Shown piece by piece: positions 8,371 through 17,638 of a DNA stretch of 64,000 nt. A program made the translations under genes and the position numbers. Location of the stretch: NCBI RefSeq assembly GCF_000819785.1, contig NZ_CDBK01000014.1, positions 1-64,000 of the forward strand, written 5' to 3'. This stretch comes from Aeromonas caviae. Lineage in GTDB: Bacteria; Pseudomonadota; Gammaproteobacteria; Enterobacterales; Aeromonadaceae. Under the pieces are notes generated by a model. The model did no database searches, was not told the origin of the DNA, and was given only the letters and a program-made list of their open reading frames with translations. Positions within the stretch are counted from its first letter, which is position 1; every line of letters begins with the position of its first letter.

Positions 8371-8726
8371 GCGACATAAAAGAAGAGACCTTACAGTCAG
8401 AACCTGGAGCCTGGCATAGGGTATGCGAGCTGGCGGCGCTGCCGGAGCAGGCCGGGCGCAGCGCCTGGCTGGAGGGGCGGGTGCTGGCGCTGTTTCGCCT
8501 CGGGGAGCATGTCTATGCCCTGGACGGGGTGGATCCCCTGGCCGGCGTGGCGGTGCTGGGGCGTGGTCTGGTGGGGGATGCCGGTGGGGAGCCCGTGGTC
8601 GCCTCGCCCCTTTACAAGCAGCGCTACGCCCTGATGGACGGTCGCTGTCTGGACGATCCTGCCCTGAGCGTCGCCTGCTGGCCGGTGCGGTTGGATGGCG
8701 GAGAGGTCTGGGTACAGCTGGGGTGA
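8367..8726 (+). CDS. nirD: Nitrite reductase small subunit
   Basis: A 119-residue Rieske-like-fold protein that partners NirB. It shows the family pattern VLALFRLGEHVYALDGVDPLAG and VASPLYKQRYAL, with no Rieske cysteine/histidine ligands, as expected for NirD. The start at 8367 overlaps the nirB stop (ATGA), and AAGGAGG at 8356-8362 lies within the end of nirB. It is the last gene of the nrt-nir run; a strong terminator follows 27 bp downstream. Confidence 0.93.
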   Translation: MSDIKEETLQSEPGAWHRVCELAALPEQAGRSAWLEGRVLALFRLGEHVYALDGVDPLAGVAVLGRGLVGDAGGEPVVASPLYKQRYALMDGRCLDDPALSVACWPVRLDGGEVWVQLG

Positions 8727-8752
8727 GTGGCCCATCTGAAAACCGTTTTTCT

Positions 8753-8780
8753 ATCACCGGGCTTGCCCGGTGATTTTTTT
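8753..8780 (+). terminator. Terminator of the nrt-nir operon
   Basis: ATCACCGGG/CCCGGTGAT form a 9-bp stem around CTTG, followed by seven Ts. It lies between nirD and the psuK control region. Confidence 0.9.
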
Positions 8781-8816
8781 GTGGCTGACCCGACATTTCT
8801 TGTACGAGAGGATGGC

Positions 8817-8856
8817 GGGAAAACGTTTTTCGGAAATAATGGACAAACGTTTGCAA
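8817..8856 (+). promoter_or_regulatory. Two PurR/LacI-type palindromes upstream of psuK
   Basis: AAAACGTTTT (8820-8829) and CAAACGTTTG (8844-8853) are perfect 10-bp palindromes with centres 24 bp apart, just upstream of psuK. The second, read as CAAACGTTTGC, matches 11 of 16 positions of the PurR operator consensus. They fit a LacI-family repressor such as PurR controlling nucleoside salvage. Binding by the helix-turn-helix domain of PsuK itself is an alternative. Confidence 0.5.
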
Positions 8857-8870
8857 CTGGATGTTTGTCT

Positions 8871-9955
8871 ATGACGGAACGTGAGCAAGAGATCCTCGCC
8901 CTGCTGCGCCAGGATCCCATGATTGCCCAGCAGGAGCTGGCGGACAGGCTCGGCATCAGCCGCTCCGCGCTGGCGAGCCACATCTCCAGCCTGATGCGCC
9001 AGGGCTATGTGCAGGGGCGCGGCTATGTGCTGCGCGAAGGCCCCTACGCCGTGGTGATAGGCGGCGCCAACATGGATATCTGTGGCTGCAGCCACGACAA
9101 CCTGCGCATCGGCGATTCCAACCCGGGCCGGGTACGCACCTCCGCCGGCGGGGTGGGACGCAACATCGCCGAGAACCTGGCGCGCCTTGGCACCGATACT
9201 CGCCTGCTGACTGCGGTGGGCAACGATCAATACGGCCACCACCTGCTGGAGGTGAGCCAGCGCGCCGGGGTCGACGTGCGCCAGGTGCTGGTACTGGAGG
9301 GTCAATCGACCTCCTGCTACCTCAGCCTGCACGATGGCAGCGGCGAGATGAGCTGCGCCGTCAACGACATGGGGATCATCGAGCAGCTCACCCCGGCCCG
9401 GCTCACCCCCCTGAGCGGTTTTCTCGGTGCGGCCCGGCTCTGGGTGCTCGACACCAACCTCGCTACCCACACCCTGGACTGGCTGTTCGAGCGCCAGGGG
9501 GAGCACATCATCTTCGTGGACACAGTGTCGGTGGCCAAGGTGGAGAAGATCCGCCCCTGGCTGCACCGCATCCACACCCTCAAACCCAATCGCACCGAGG
9601 CGGAGCAGCTGTGCGGCTTCACCATCGGCGGGCCCGACACCTGGCCCATGGCGGCGGCCTGGTTCCACCGCGCCGGGGTGCAGCGGCTCTTCCTGAGCCT
9701 CGGCGATCAGGGGATCTTCTATAGCGACGGGGCCTGCCAGGGCCATCTGCCCGTGCTCGGCAGCCCGGTCGTCAACGTGACCGGCGGCGGCGATGCCTTC
9801 ATGGCAGGGCTGGCCCACGCCTGGTTGCAGGAGCAGGGCATCATGGAGACAACCCGGTTCGCCCTCGGTTGCGCCGCCCTCACCGTCAATTGTTCCGATA
9901 CCGTCTTTTCCGGCCTATCCAAGGCCGCCGTTGAACGCATGCTGGAGGAGTACCC

Positions 9956-9962
<7 letters not shown>
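8871..9962 (+). CDS. psuK: Pseudouridine kinase with N-terminal winged-helix domain
   Basis: A 363-residue PfkB-family sugar kinase. It phosphorylates pseudouridine to pseudouridine 5'-phosphate, the substrate of PsuG encoded next. Residues ~1-58 form a helix-turn-helix (REQEILALLRQDPMI, then ADRLGISRSALASHISSL) that E. coli PsuK lacks. The kinase part starts at YAVVIGGANMDI. It has the PfkB signatures GGVGRNIAENLARLG and, near the end, NVTGGGDAFMAGLA with the catalytic aspartate. The start at 8871 is chosen because the longer frame would run through the upstream terminator; no good ribosome site is visible. It overlaps psuG by 7 bp. The HTH suggests a regulator-enzyme fusion. Confidence 0.88.
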
Positions 9963-10864
<902 letters not shown>

Positions 10865-10992
10865 TCGGTTGTCAGGGTGTGCGAGCTGACCGGTGGCAAC
10901 TCCATGGCAGTTAATGTCCAGCGGGTGCTGAACAACGCCGAGCTGGGGGCGCGCATCGCTGCCAGCCTGTAAACACCTTTGCGAAAGATGCA

Positions 10993-11019
10993 AAAGAGGG
11001 CCAACAGGCCCTCTTTTTA
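10993..11019 (+). terminator. Terminator between psuG and cah
   Basis: AAAGAGGGCC/GGCCCTCTTT form a 10-bp stem with an AACA loop and a run of Ts on the plus strand; the A-rich left arm makes it usable from the minus-strand cah gene as well. Confidence 0.88.
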
Positions 11020-11045
11020 TTGCGCGAATCGGTGAGATAACCCCC

Positions 11046-11774
11046 TTATTCCAGCACCAGTCGCCCGTTGAGAGGTTGGACGGGGCGGTTGTTGGGGTGG
11101 TGCATCACCGCCTTGAAGGCATCGATCTGGGCCTGGCTGGCCTGGACCGGCTCCTTCATCACCAGCCAGCGCACTCCTTCCGAGCAGGGTGGGGTGGTCA
11201 GGGACCCGCTGAAGCGGTAGTAGTCGTGCTGGGCGGGCAGCAGTTGCTCTGCCGAGATGGGTTCCTTGAAGGCATGGATCTCCCCCGCCTTGGCTGGCAA
11301 CACCTGCCAGGCCTGGCTCAGGGCCCCATTGGCCTGGCCCGGCTCGAACATCACGGCGACCACCGCCAGCTCCCCCTTGTCATTGGCATGGACCAGGTGA
11401 CCCTCCAGGGGGTAGGACCTGCCTTCGATGAGGTTTTCGCTGGGGGCGTGGAAGTGGAACTGCTTGAGCTCGAAGTGCATGCCGTCGAGCTCAAGGGTGC
11501 TGCCGGGGGCATAGTTGACCTGCACCGTGTGGCCGTTGTTGACCAGCGTCTTGCCACCCGCCTGATAGTGGAACTGCAGGGGGGCCAGATCGGCCTTCAC
11601 CAGACCCGAGAGGTTGACCGGCGACTGGTTGCTGCCGGCACACTGGCCATATTCCGGGGTCAGGCTGGCCCATTTCGCCGGGCCGGCCTCGCCGCTGTAT
11701 TCCCAGTGTGTGGTGGCGGCAAAGGCGGCAGGGCAGAGCAGCAGGGCGCCAGCCAGCAGGGACTTTTTCATCAT
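11046..11774 (-). CDS. cah: Periplasmic alpha-type carbonic anhydrase
   Basis: A 242-residue enzyme that interconverts CO2 and bicarbonate. It has a signal peptide (KKSLLAGALLLCPAAFA, cleavage after AFA). The alpha-class zinc site is clear: two histidines in KQFHFHAPSEN and one in EGHLVHAN. Family sequence continues with NQSPVNL near the start and SLTTPPCSEGVRW near the end. Length is normal. AAGGAT precedes the two in-frame ATGs (11774, 11771). It is convergent with psuG. Confidence 0.95.
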   Translation of the reverse strand: MMKKSLLAGALLLCPAAFAATTHWEYSGEAGPAKWASLTPEYGQCAGSNQSPVNLSGLVKADLAPLQFHYQAGGKTLVNNGHTVQVNYAPGSTLELDGMHFELKQFHFHAPSENLIEGRSYPLEGHLVHANDKGELAVVAVMFEPGQANGALSQAWQVLPAKAGEIHAFKEPISAEQLLPAQHDYYRFSGSLTTPPCSEGVRWLVMKEPVQASQAQIDAFKAVMHHPNNRPVQPLNGRLVLE

Positions 11775-12416
11775 GCATCCTTATCCTGATTGAAAAGCAC
11801 GACCATTCCAGGCCTTCCGGCAGGAAGGCCTCATCAATGGCATCGTTGGAAACGCAGGGTACGCGGTGCCAGACCGGATTAATTGTTATGAAAGGTCTGT
11901 CGTCATCGTTATTTGAAGCGTGGCATGAGGCGGCGCCATGATGTATTCCGGCAACGGGGCCCGCTTATTCATGGAGGAGAAATCCTGCGGGCATTTTCGC
12001 AATGAACGGCCCCCTTTCATGGCGCCCCAAATAGATGACGGGCTGATTCTAGAGGGCTTTTCATGGCTCCGTTTGATCTCGAGCAAACAAGCGCGGACTA
12101 ATTATCGGGCTTGAGGATCCCTTATTTCGCTGGGATTTGTTCGATATTCCCTGACCCGGTCAGGGGCGTGCGTGGGGGGAGCCGGGCGCTGTGCTGACAG
12201 AGTGCCTCGGTGTTGACCCCTTATCCCTCTGATAGTGCTGGAGAAATCCCCCCCTCAGCACAGTGACGGCGGGATGACAATCCCCCGGTTGGCGGCGCCT
12301 TGTTTGCGGTTTTGCCGTCCTCTTCACATTTCCGGATTGCTCGCTATTTGTGCGATTGCCTTACTCATCCGACCTGGTGTCAAATCACTCCGCCTAACAC
12401 AAGGAGTGGCATAATA
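11775..12416. other. Long gap between cah and the nuclease gene
   Basis: 642 bp between two divergent secreted-enzyme genes. It holds a perfect 9-bp inverted repeat (AGGCCTTCC 11810-11818, GGAAGGCCT 11823-11831) without a T-run, just upstream of cah. It also holds an imperfect hairpin at about 12236-12262 (GTGCTG and CAGCAC). Small open frames exist but none has a ribosome site or recognisable product. The region presumably carries both promoters. Confidence 0.4.
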
Positions 12417-13172
12417 ATGAATAATATCAATAAATTAGTTCTGGCTATCGGATTCACTCTCACCACCTTCCCGAGCCTGGCGGCGGGATTCCAGTGCGGG
12501 GAGCACGTCACCCTGGGGGTACCCGGTCAATCCAGTCAGCTGTTGTGCCGGGAGGGCTATGCCGCCGGGTACAACTACGACACCAAGGTCTCTGACTGGG
12601 TCTCTTACCGGATGACGGCCGCCAGCGCCCAGGGTCAGGTGCCGCGCAAGGATGCCTTCGCCGAGGACAAGGAGGTGCCGGTGCAGTTTCGCGCCACCCT
12701 GTCGGACTACAAGGGCTCGGGCTATGACCGCGGCCACCAGGCACCGGCGGCGGACATGCGCTCCACCGCCAACACCATGAAGCAGAGCTTCCTGCTGACC
12801 AACATGACCCCGCAACTGCCGGCGCTCAACCAGGGGGCATGGCGCATCCTGGAGGAGAAGACCCGGCAGTGGGCCATCACCTACAAGAGCGTGCAGGTGA
12901 TCACCGGCCCCATCTTCACCCACTCCGATGGCGCCATCGGCAACGGCGTGACCGTGCCCCACGCCTACTACCGGGTGGTGATGGATCTGGCGGGCAAGCG
13001 GGCCATCGCCTTCATCCTGCCGCAAGAGAACGTCTCGGCCAGCAGGCTGGCGGACTATGTGGTGACAGTGGATGAGGTGGAGGAGCAGACCGGGCTCGAC
13101 TTCTTCACCGAGCTGCCGGATGAGCAGGAAGAGGCCATGGAGTCGCGGCTGTCGGCCATGTGGGGCGGTTAG
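12417..13172 (+). CDS. Secreted DNA/RNA non-specific endonuclease
   Basis: A 251-residue nuclease of the Serratia NucA/EndA type. A signal peptide (LVLAIGFTLTTFPSLAAG) marks export. The active-site block is YDRGHQAPAADM, with the DRGH general-base histidine. TNMTPQLPALNQGAW carries the metal-binding asparagine and the helix that follows. AAGGAG at 12401-12406 supports ATG 12417; the longer frame upstream has no ribosome site. The likely role is degradation of extracellular nucleic acid. Confidence 0.9.
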   Translation: MNNINKLVLAIGFTLTTFPSLAAGFQCGEHVTLGVPGQSSQLLCREGYAAGYNYDTKVSDWVSYRMTAASAQGQVPRKDAFAEDKEVPVQFRATLSDYKGSGYDRGHQAPAADMRSTANTMKQSFLLTNMTPQLPALNQGAWRILEEKTRQWAITYKSVQVITGPIFTHSDGAIGNGVTVPHAYYRVVMDLAGKRAIAFILPQENVSASRLADYVVTVDEVEEQTGLDFFTELPDEQEEAMESRLSAMWGG

Positions 13173-13184
13173 CGCGTCCGGCAG

Positions 13185-13214
13185 GGGTAACGGGGGCCCA
13201 GGCCCCCGTTACCC
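13185..13214 (+). terminator. Strong hairpin after the nuclease gene
   Basis: A 13-bp perfect stem (GGGTAACGGGGGC with GCCCCCGTTACCC) around CCAG, 12 bp after the nuclease stop. There is no T-run, so termination efficiency is uncertain. Confidence 0.55.
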
Positions 13215-13313
13215 ACACGGGCCTCCGGCCATTGTCATGGCCCCTGGTACAGGGCCAGTACAGCTTGGGTCTGGCATCGGGCCCTTATCATGCCCCTTTT
13301 TTCAGGAGGCATC

Positions 13314-13727
13314 ATGTCAGCGCTGTTTTCCCTTCACTCCTCGTCCACTCTTGCCCGCGCGTTGCGCATCTGCGTACCCATGGCGCTGCTGGGGGCTGCT
13401 GTTCCCCCCGCCATGGCCGACGAGGATATCCGCTTGGGGCAGACCATTCTGCTCGGGGTCGGCGATCATCCCGCCATCATTCCCATGCTCGCCTGCCGGC
13501 CGACCAAATCCATCATGGTCAAGGCAGGGCGGGAGTTGACCCTGGAGCGGGTCAAGGTGTTCTACGGCAACGATCGCAGCAAGACCCTCTATTTCGACAA
13601 AGTGTTGAGAGAGGATCAGGAGTCGGGGTGGCAATCCCTCGGCAGCCGACTCTGCATCAAGCGCATCGAGGTGTACGGCAATTCGGAAGGGAGCAGGGCG
13701 GGGGTCAAGGTGTACGGGCGCAAATGA
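13314..13727 (+). CDS. DUF2541 family exported protein (YaaI-like)
   Basis: A 137-residue protein with a signal peptide (ALLGAAVPPAMA). The mature part resembles E. coli YaaI of family DUF2541: LGQTILLGVGD, CRPTKSIMVKAG, LERVKVFYGN and SRLCIKRIEVYG. Two cysteines about 70 residues apart could form a disulfide in the periplasm. AGGAGG at 13304-13309 selects ATG 13314. The function of the family is unknown. Confidence 0.75.
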   Translation: MSALFSLHSSSTLARALRICVPMALLGAAVPPAMADEDIRLGQTILLGVGDHPAIIPMLACRPTKSIMVKAGRELTLERVKVFYGNDRSKTLYFDKVLREDQESGWQSLGSRLCIKRIEVYGNSEGSRAGVKVYGRK

Positions 13728-13732
13728 GCAAA

Positions 13733-13753
13733 GGGCGGGGGAAATCCCCGCCC
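13733..13753. terminator. Bidirectional hairpin between convergent genes
   Basis: GGGCGGGG/CCCCGCCC with a GAAAT loop lies between the DUF2541 gene and mog, which converge here. T-runs are short, so it is a plausible but modest terminator. Confidence 0.6.
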
Positions 13754-13758
13754 AGTGC

Positions 13759-14289
13759 TTATTTCTTCGGGCGGAACGGTTTGATGATGGCCTCGTCGCA
13801 CTCGAGATAGGGCCCTTCCATCAGGTCGATGCAGTAGGGGATGGCGGGGAAGACCGCATCCAGGCACTCGCGGATTGATTTGGGCTTGCCCGGCAGGTTG
13901 ACGATGAGCGAGCTGCCGCGCAGGCCGGCGGTCTGGCGCGACAGGATGGCGGTCGGCACGAACTTGAGGGACTCGGCCCGCATCAGCTCGCCAAAGCCCG
14001 GCATCATGCGATCGCACACCGCCTCGGTGGCCTCCGGGGTCACATCCCGCCTGGCCGGCCCTGTGCCCCCCGTGGTAACGACAAGGCAGCACTGCTCATC
14101 GTCCACCAGCCGAACCAGGGTCGCCTCAATCTGCTCCTGCTCGTCGGGGATCACCTGATAGACGGGCTCCCATTCCGAGGTCAGGTAGGCGTTCAGGGTG
14201 TCGATGATGGCCTTGCCGGAGAGATCTTCGTAGATGCCTGCACTGGCGCGATCGCTGACGGTGACGATACCGATTCTTGCCTTGCTCAT
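13759..14289 (-). CDS. mog: Molybdopterin adenylyltransferase
   Basis: A 176-residue MogA. It adenylylates molybdopterin before molybdenum insertion, giving cofactor for enzymes such as NasA encoded in this window. It has the MoCF motif TTGGTGPARRDVTPEAT and the C-terminal GLRGSSLIVNLPGKPKSI. The start at 14289 gives the family-typical MSKARIGIVTVSDRAS; an upstream ATG would add 15 unrelated residues. It is transcribed alone and convergent with the DUF2541 gene. Confidence 0.95.
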   Translation of the reverse strand: MSKARIGIVTVSDRASAGIYEDLSGKAIIDTLNAYLTSEWEPVYQVIPDEQEQIEATLVRLVDDEQCCLVVTTGGTGPARRDVTPEATEAVCDRMMPGFGELMRAESLKFVPTAILSRQTAGLRGSSLIVNLPGKPKSIRECLDAVFPAIPYCIDLMEGPYLECDEAIIKPFRPKK

Positions 14290-14696
14290 GGTCTGCCCTT
14301 GGTTGCCGCAATAAAGTGGTAAATAAAATAACATAATCAGTGAGATATGTTAAACCGCAGGATGGTACAAGGGGAGGGCATCGAGCCTAGGGGAGAGTCG
14401 AATGAAAAACAATTTTGAGAAAAGTCCGTTAATAAGGAATAAGGCCGAGAAAAATGACGCTGAAATTTTATAAAAAAACTGACGCAGGCCGGATTCGGTT
14501 AATTTCATGAATCATAAGGAATAAATGATTTTTTCCGCCAACGATACGCAATTCGTGCCAAAAACCGGACTCCTGTGGCTCGGCGGTGAATGACCCAAAA
14601 TCGCCACCATCCTATATAACCTTCCCTAGGGACAGTGAAATAGTGATGTGCCCGGCGTCGTTCCATTCCATGGGCGAGGTCCGGCCAGGAGGGTAT
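14290..14696. promoter_or_regulatory. AT-rich divergent promoter region (mog / DUF3135 gene)
   Basis: 407 bp of unusually AT-rich sequence between divergent genes. A candidate plus-strand promoter is ATGACC (14590-14595), a 17-bp spacer and TATATA (14613-14618). No convincing gene or structured RNA was seen. Confidence 0.35.
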
Positions 14697-15035
14697 ATGG
14701 AGCTGCCTGATTTCGATACCCTGAAGTACTGGGCGCTGGCCGAGCCGGAGCGACTCGACGCGCTGCTGCGCCAGCAGATAGAGACCCTGATCGCCCAGGT
14801 GGGGCCAGAGCGGCAACGTCGGCTGCGAGGTCTGCAATTTCGCATCGACTGCCAGCGCCGCCTGGCCAGAAACAACCTCGACAGCTGCATCCGGATAGCC
14901 AACATGATGCATGACTCCGTCTACGCCATGCGCCAGCACATTCTGGATCTGCAGAACGAATCCTGTCAGGAAATGGCAGAGCCCCCGCTGCCGGATAATG
15001 TGATAGCGTTTTCCAGTTATCTGAAACGGAAATAA
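14697..15035 (+). CDS. DUF3135-like cytoplasmic protein
   Basis: A 112-residue charged, mostly helical protein (MELPDFDTLKYWALAEPERLD, then RLRGLQFRIDCQRRLARNN). It resembles the small DUF3135 family of Vibrio, Shewanella and Aeromonas, of unknown function. AGGAGG at 14687-14692 fixes the start at 14697. It is followed by a weak hairpin (CCCTGTT/AACAGGG) and an AT-rich gap before yjjP. Confidence 0.65.
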   Translation: MELPDFDTLKYWALAEPERLDALLRQQIETLIAQVGPERQRRLRGLQFRIDCQRRLARNNLDSCIRIANMMHDSVYAMRQHILDLQNESCQEMAEPPLPDNVIAFSSYLKRK

Positions 15036-15267
15036 TTAAAGGCCCTGTTCAAGATATAAAAAAACAGGGTGTTTATTAATTTGTCTCACCCCTTCTCAAA
15101 CAAGTTGTTAAGCAAGTTGGGTGAATTGTTTTTTATTTGCTGCAAATATTCCCCTGGCGGCTGAATAATAGTGACCAGTGCCCGCAGTCCGATAGAGATG
15201 GATGAAGGTGTATTTATTTTGGGGTAATATCCAGACACATTTCATCTTGCTATGACTCAAAGGGATC

Positions 15268-16065
15268 ATGAGAAGCATCACACCAGGAAGGGTGCTGTCG
15301 CGAGAGCAGCAGACGGAGATCACCCGGATCATCGTCAAGGCGGGCCAGATGCTGGCCCAGTTTGGGGCGGAGAGCCGCATCATAGAGCAGACCACGGTCC
15401 GCCTGGGGATGGCGCTCGGGCTGGAGAGCGTCGAGATGGCCATCTCTTCCAGCGCCATCGTCCTCACCAGTCTCTATCAGGGCAGTTGCGTCACCACCAC
15501 CCGCCGGGTGCGGGAGCACGGCATCAACATGCAGGTGGTGTGCGAGATCCAGCGCATCTGCATCATGACGGAAAAGTCGCTTATCGGCGCGCGCGAGGTA
15601 CGTCAGCGCCTCGAGGCCATCACGCCGTTCCACTATCACCCCTGGCTGGTGGTGCCCATGGTGGGGCTCTCCTGCGGTGCCTTCAGCCTGCTGTTTGGCG
15701 GTGACTGGCCCATCTTCCTGGTGACCTGCTGCTCGGCCTCGGTCGCCATGCGGGTGCGCCAGCTCATTGCCCGCCATCACCACAGCCCCCTCATCAACTT
15801 TGCCGCCACCGGGTTTATCGCCACCCTGCTCGCCTCCAGCGCCACCTTCTTCGGCTGGGGCGAACAACCCTATCTCGCCATGGCCGCCAGCGTGTTGCTG
15901 CTGGTGCCGGGGTTCCCGCTCATCAATGCGGTCTCCGACATGGTGAAGGGTTACTTCAACATGGGGCTGGCCCGCTGGGGCACGGCGACACTGCTGACCA
16001 TCAGCGCAGCCATAGGGATCATTCTCGCCATGTCGGTGACGGGTATCTGGGGGTGGAAAGTATGA
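15268..16065 (+). CDS. yjjP: ThrE-type exporter, N-terminal component (YjjP-like)
   Basis: A 265-residue inner-membrane protein. A cytoplasmic ThrE domain comes first (residues ~10-125: AGQMLAQFGAESRIIEQT), then about four to five membrane helices (from WLVVPMVGLSCGAFSLLF to the C-terminus). E. coli YjjP works with YjjB in export of small carboxylates such as succinate; related ThrE proteins export threonine and serine. The yjjB partner follows. Its last ~17 codons (IGIILAMSVTGIWGWKV) are repeated 122 bp further on. Confidence 0.88.
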   Translation: MRSITPGRVLSREQQTEITRIIVKAGQMLAQFGAESRIIEQTTVRLGMALGLESVEMAISSSAIVLTSLYQGSCVTTTRRVREHGINMQVVCEIQRICIMTEKSLIGAREVRQRLEAITPFHYHPWLVVPMVGLSCGAFSLLFGGDWPIFLVTCCSASVAMRVRQLIARHHHSPLINFAATGFIATLLASSATFFGWGEQPYLAMAASVLLLVPGFPLINAVSDMVKGYFNMGLARWGTATLLTISAAIGIILAMSVTGIWGWKV

Positions 16066-16187
16066 AGATCTTTGACGTTGTATCGACCCTGTTGATCGGG
16101 GCAAACCGGCTATCCATCAGCGCGCGGAACCATATCGGGATCATTCTCGCCATGTCGGTGACCGGTATCTGGGGGTGGAAGGTATGA
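15990..16187 (+). repeat. Diverged tandem duplication of the yjjP 3' end
   Basis: GGATCATTCTCGCC and the following 37 bases, ending in the TGA stop, occur at ~16016-16065 and again 122 bp later at ~16138-16187 with two mismatches. Similarity reaches further back (CCATCAGCGC in both copies), with small indels. The repeat separates yjjP from yjjB. Confidence 0.88.
16062..16187 (+). CDS. 41-residue reading frame created by the yjjP repeat
   Basis: An ATG overlapping the yjjP stop (ATGA) opens a frame of 41 codons. It ends at the stop of the duplicated yjjP tail, and its last 17 residues equal the YjjP C-terminus (IGIILAMSVTGIWGWKV). Its stop overlaps the yjjB start (ATGATG). The spacing would allow translational coupling from yjjP to yjjB. 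It may only be a by-product of the duplication. Confidence 0.3.
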   Translation: MKIFDVVSTLLIGANRLSISARNHIGIILAMSVTGIWGWKV

Positions 16188-16651
16188 TGGAACTGCTCTG
16201 GCTGCTGGCCAAGGATGCCTTCTGGTCGGCCATTCCGGCGGTGGGCTTTGCCATGCTGTTCAACGTGCCGCCACGGATGCTCAAATATTGCGCCATGGGG
16301 GGCGCCTTGGCCCATAGCCTGCGTACCCTGCTCATCCACTACGGCATGCCCATCGAGTGGGCCACCCTGGCAGCGGCGACCACGGTCGGCTTTGTCTGTG
16401 TCTACTGGTCGCGCCGCCTGCTGGCACCGCGCCCGGTGTTCAGCGTTGCCTCCATCATCCCCATGATCCCGGGCAGCTATGCGTTCAAGACCATGATCGC
16501 CATCGTGGAGCTCAATATCTCCGGGGTGACCATGGAGCTGCTTCAGAGCGCGGTGGAGAACGGCCTCAAGGCGCTGTTTATCGTGGGGGCCCTGAGTTTC
16601 GGTTTGGCGATCCCCTCTCTGGTCGTGTACCGTAACCGCCCCATTATCTGA
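16184..16651 (+). CDS. yjjB: ThrE-type exporter, C-terminal component (YjjB-like)
   Basis: A 155-residue membrane protein with about four helices (AFWSAIPAVGFAMLF, LVVYRN at the end) and the ThrE_2 motif VFSVASIIPMIPGSYAF. It forms a transporter with YjjP. ATG 16184 overlaps the stop of the duplicated yjjP tail; ATG 16187 is an equal alternative. folA follows after 23 bp. Confidence 0.85.
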   Translation: MMELLWLLAKDAFWSAIPAVGFAMLFNVPPRMLKYCAMGGALAHSLRTLLIHYGMPIEWATLAAATTVGFVCVYWSRRLLAPRPVFSVASIIPMIPGSYAFKTMIAIVELNISGVTMELLQSAVENGLKALFIVGALSFGLAIPSLVVYRNRPII

Positions 16652-16674
16652 CGACGGTGCGAGAGGTTGACCCC

Positions 16675-17166
16675 ATGATGATTTCCATGATTGCCGCCAT
16701 GGCCCAGGACAGGGTGATCGGCCTGGACAACCAGATGCCCTGGCATCTGCCGGCGGATCTGGCCCACTTCAAGCGGGTCACCCTGGGCAAGCCGGTGCTG
16801 ATGGGGCGCAAGACCTTTGAATCCATCGGACGACCGCTGCCAGGCCGTCGCAATCTGGTGATCAGCCGCAATCCCGACTACCGGGCCGACGGCGTGGAGG
16901 TCATCGACTCGGTGGAGGCGGCGCTGGCGCTGCTGGCGGGCAGCGATGTGGCCGAGCTGATGGTGATCGGGGGGGGGCATCTCTACGGCCAGCTGCTGCC
17001 ACGGGCCGAGAGGCTCTATCTGACCCGCATCGATCTGGCGGTGGAGGGGGATACCCGCTTCCCGGCCTTCGATGAGAACGATTGGTCGTGCATCGAGCGC
17101 GAGTCCCATCAGCCTGACGAGAAGAATCCCCACCCCTACTGTTTCGAGACCTGGCAGCGGCGCTGA
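16675..17166 (+). CDS. folA: Dihydrofolate reductase
   Basis: A 163-residue enzyme reducing dihydrofolate to tetrahydrofolate with NADPH. Landmarks are MISMIAAMAQDRVIG, the active-site NQMPWHLPADLAHFK with the catalytic Asp, MGRKTFESIGRPLPGR, and MVIGGGHLYGQLLP. E. coli FolA aligns from the second ATG (16678); GAGAGG at 16661-16666 is better spaced for 16675. It lies close behind yjjB, probably co-transcribed, and ends at a terminator. Confidence 0.96.
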   Translation: MMISMIAAMAQDRVIGLDNQMPWHLPADLAHFKRVTLGKPVLMGRKTFESIGRPLPGRRNLVISRNPDYRADGVEVIDSVEAALALLAGSDVAELMVIGGGHLYGQLLPRAERLYLTRIDLAVEGDTRFPAFDENDWSCIERESHQPDEKNPHPYCFETWQRR

Positions 17167-17185
17167 GCCCTCTGATGCCATGAAG

Positions 17186-17215
17186 AGCCCCTTGCGACAG
17201 CCGGGGGCTTTTTTG
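17186..17215 (+). terminator. Terminator after folA
   Basis: AGCCCC (17186-17191) pairs with GGGGCT (17204-17209), followed by six Ts. Confidence 0.8.
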
Positions 17216-17638
17216 TGCCCTGTTACTGCAAAGAGAAGGGGGCTGAACCGGCATGGCTGAAGGTGCCTGAAGCAATATCCGGAATGCGTGACATTAAAAT
17301 GATTAGAAATGTAATTAAATAACCATTTGTCGCTCCGATGGGGGCCGTCCTCCCCACCCTCTCTTTTCGCCTGCTGCTAACGCCTTTTAATCATTAATGA
17401 AATGTGCTGCAAGTGCATCGCTGCTGTAGCGGTTCTGTCTGTTATAGGCGTTTCTATCGTGATTTAATGGATTTTTATGAATAAAAATAACCAATAAAAA
17501 TCAATGACTTAAATTTAAACCTTCCAGGTTGGCTTCAATTGGTTCTTTTGCTTGGGCGTGAAATTGCTTAGTGTTAAAAGTAATTGGCTCACGTTCGACG
17601 GTTTGCCAGGCAAGGCGTCGGCCAAGAAAAAGGACAAT
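17216..17638 (+). promoter_or_regulatory. proU control region
   Basis: A 423-bp gap, strikingly AT-rich from about 17290 to 17510 with many short A and T runs. proU promoters in enterobacteria are osmotically controlled and H-NS-silenced through such curved AT-rich DNA; the same is inferred here. No coding frame with a ribosome site is seen. Confidence 0.45.

Noticed and set aside
11886-12086. 66-codon minus-strand frame upstream of cah
   Set aside because: No ribosome site, no recognisable domain, and composition like random intergenic DNA.
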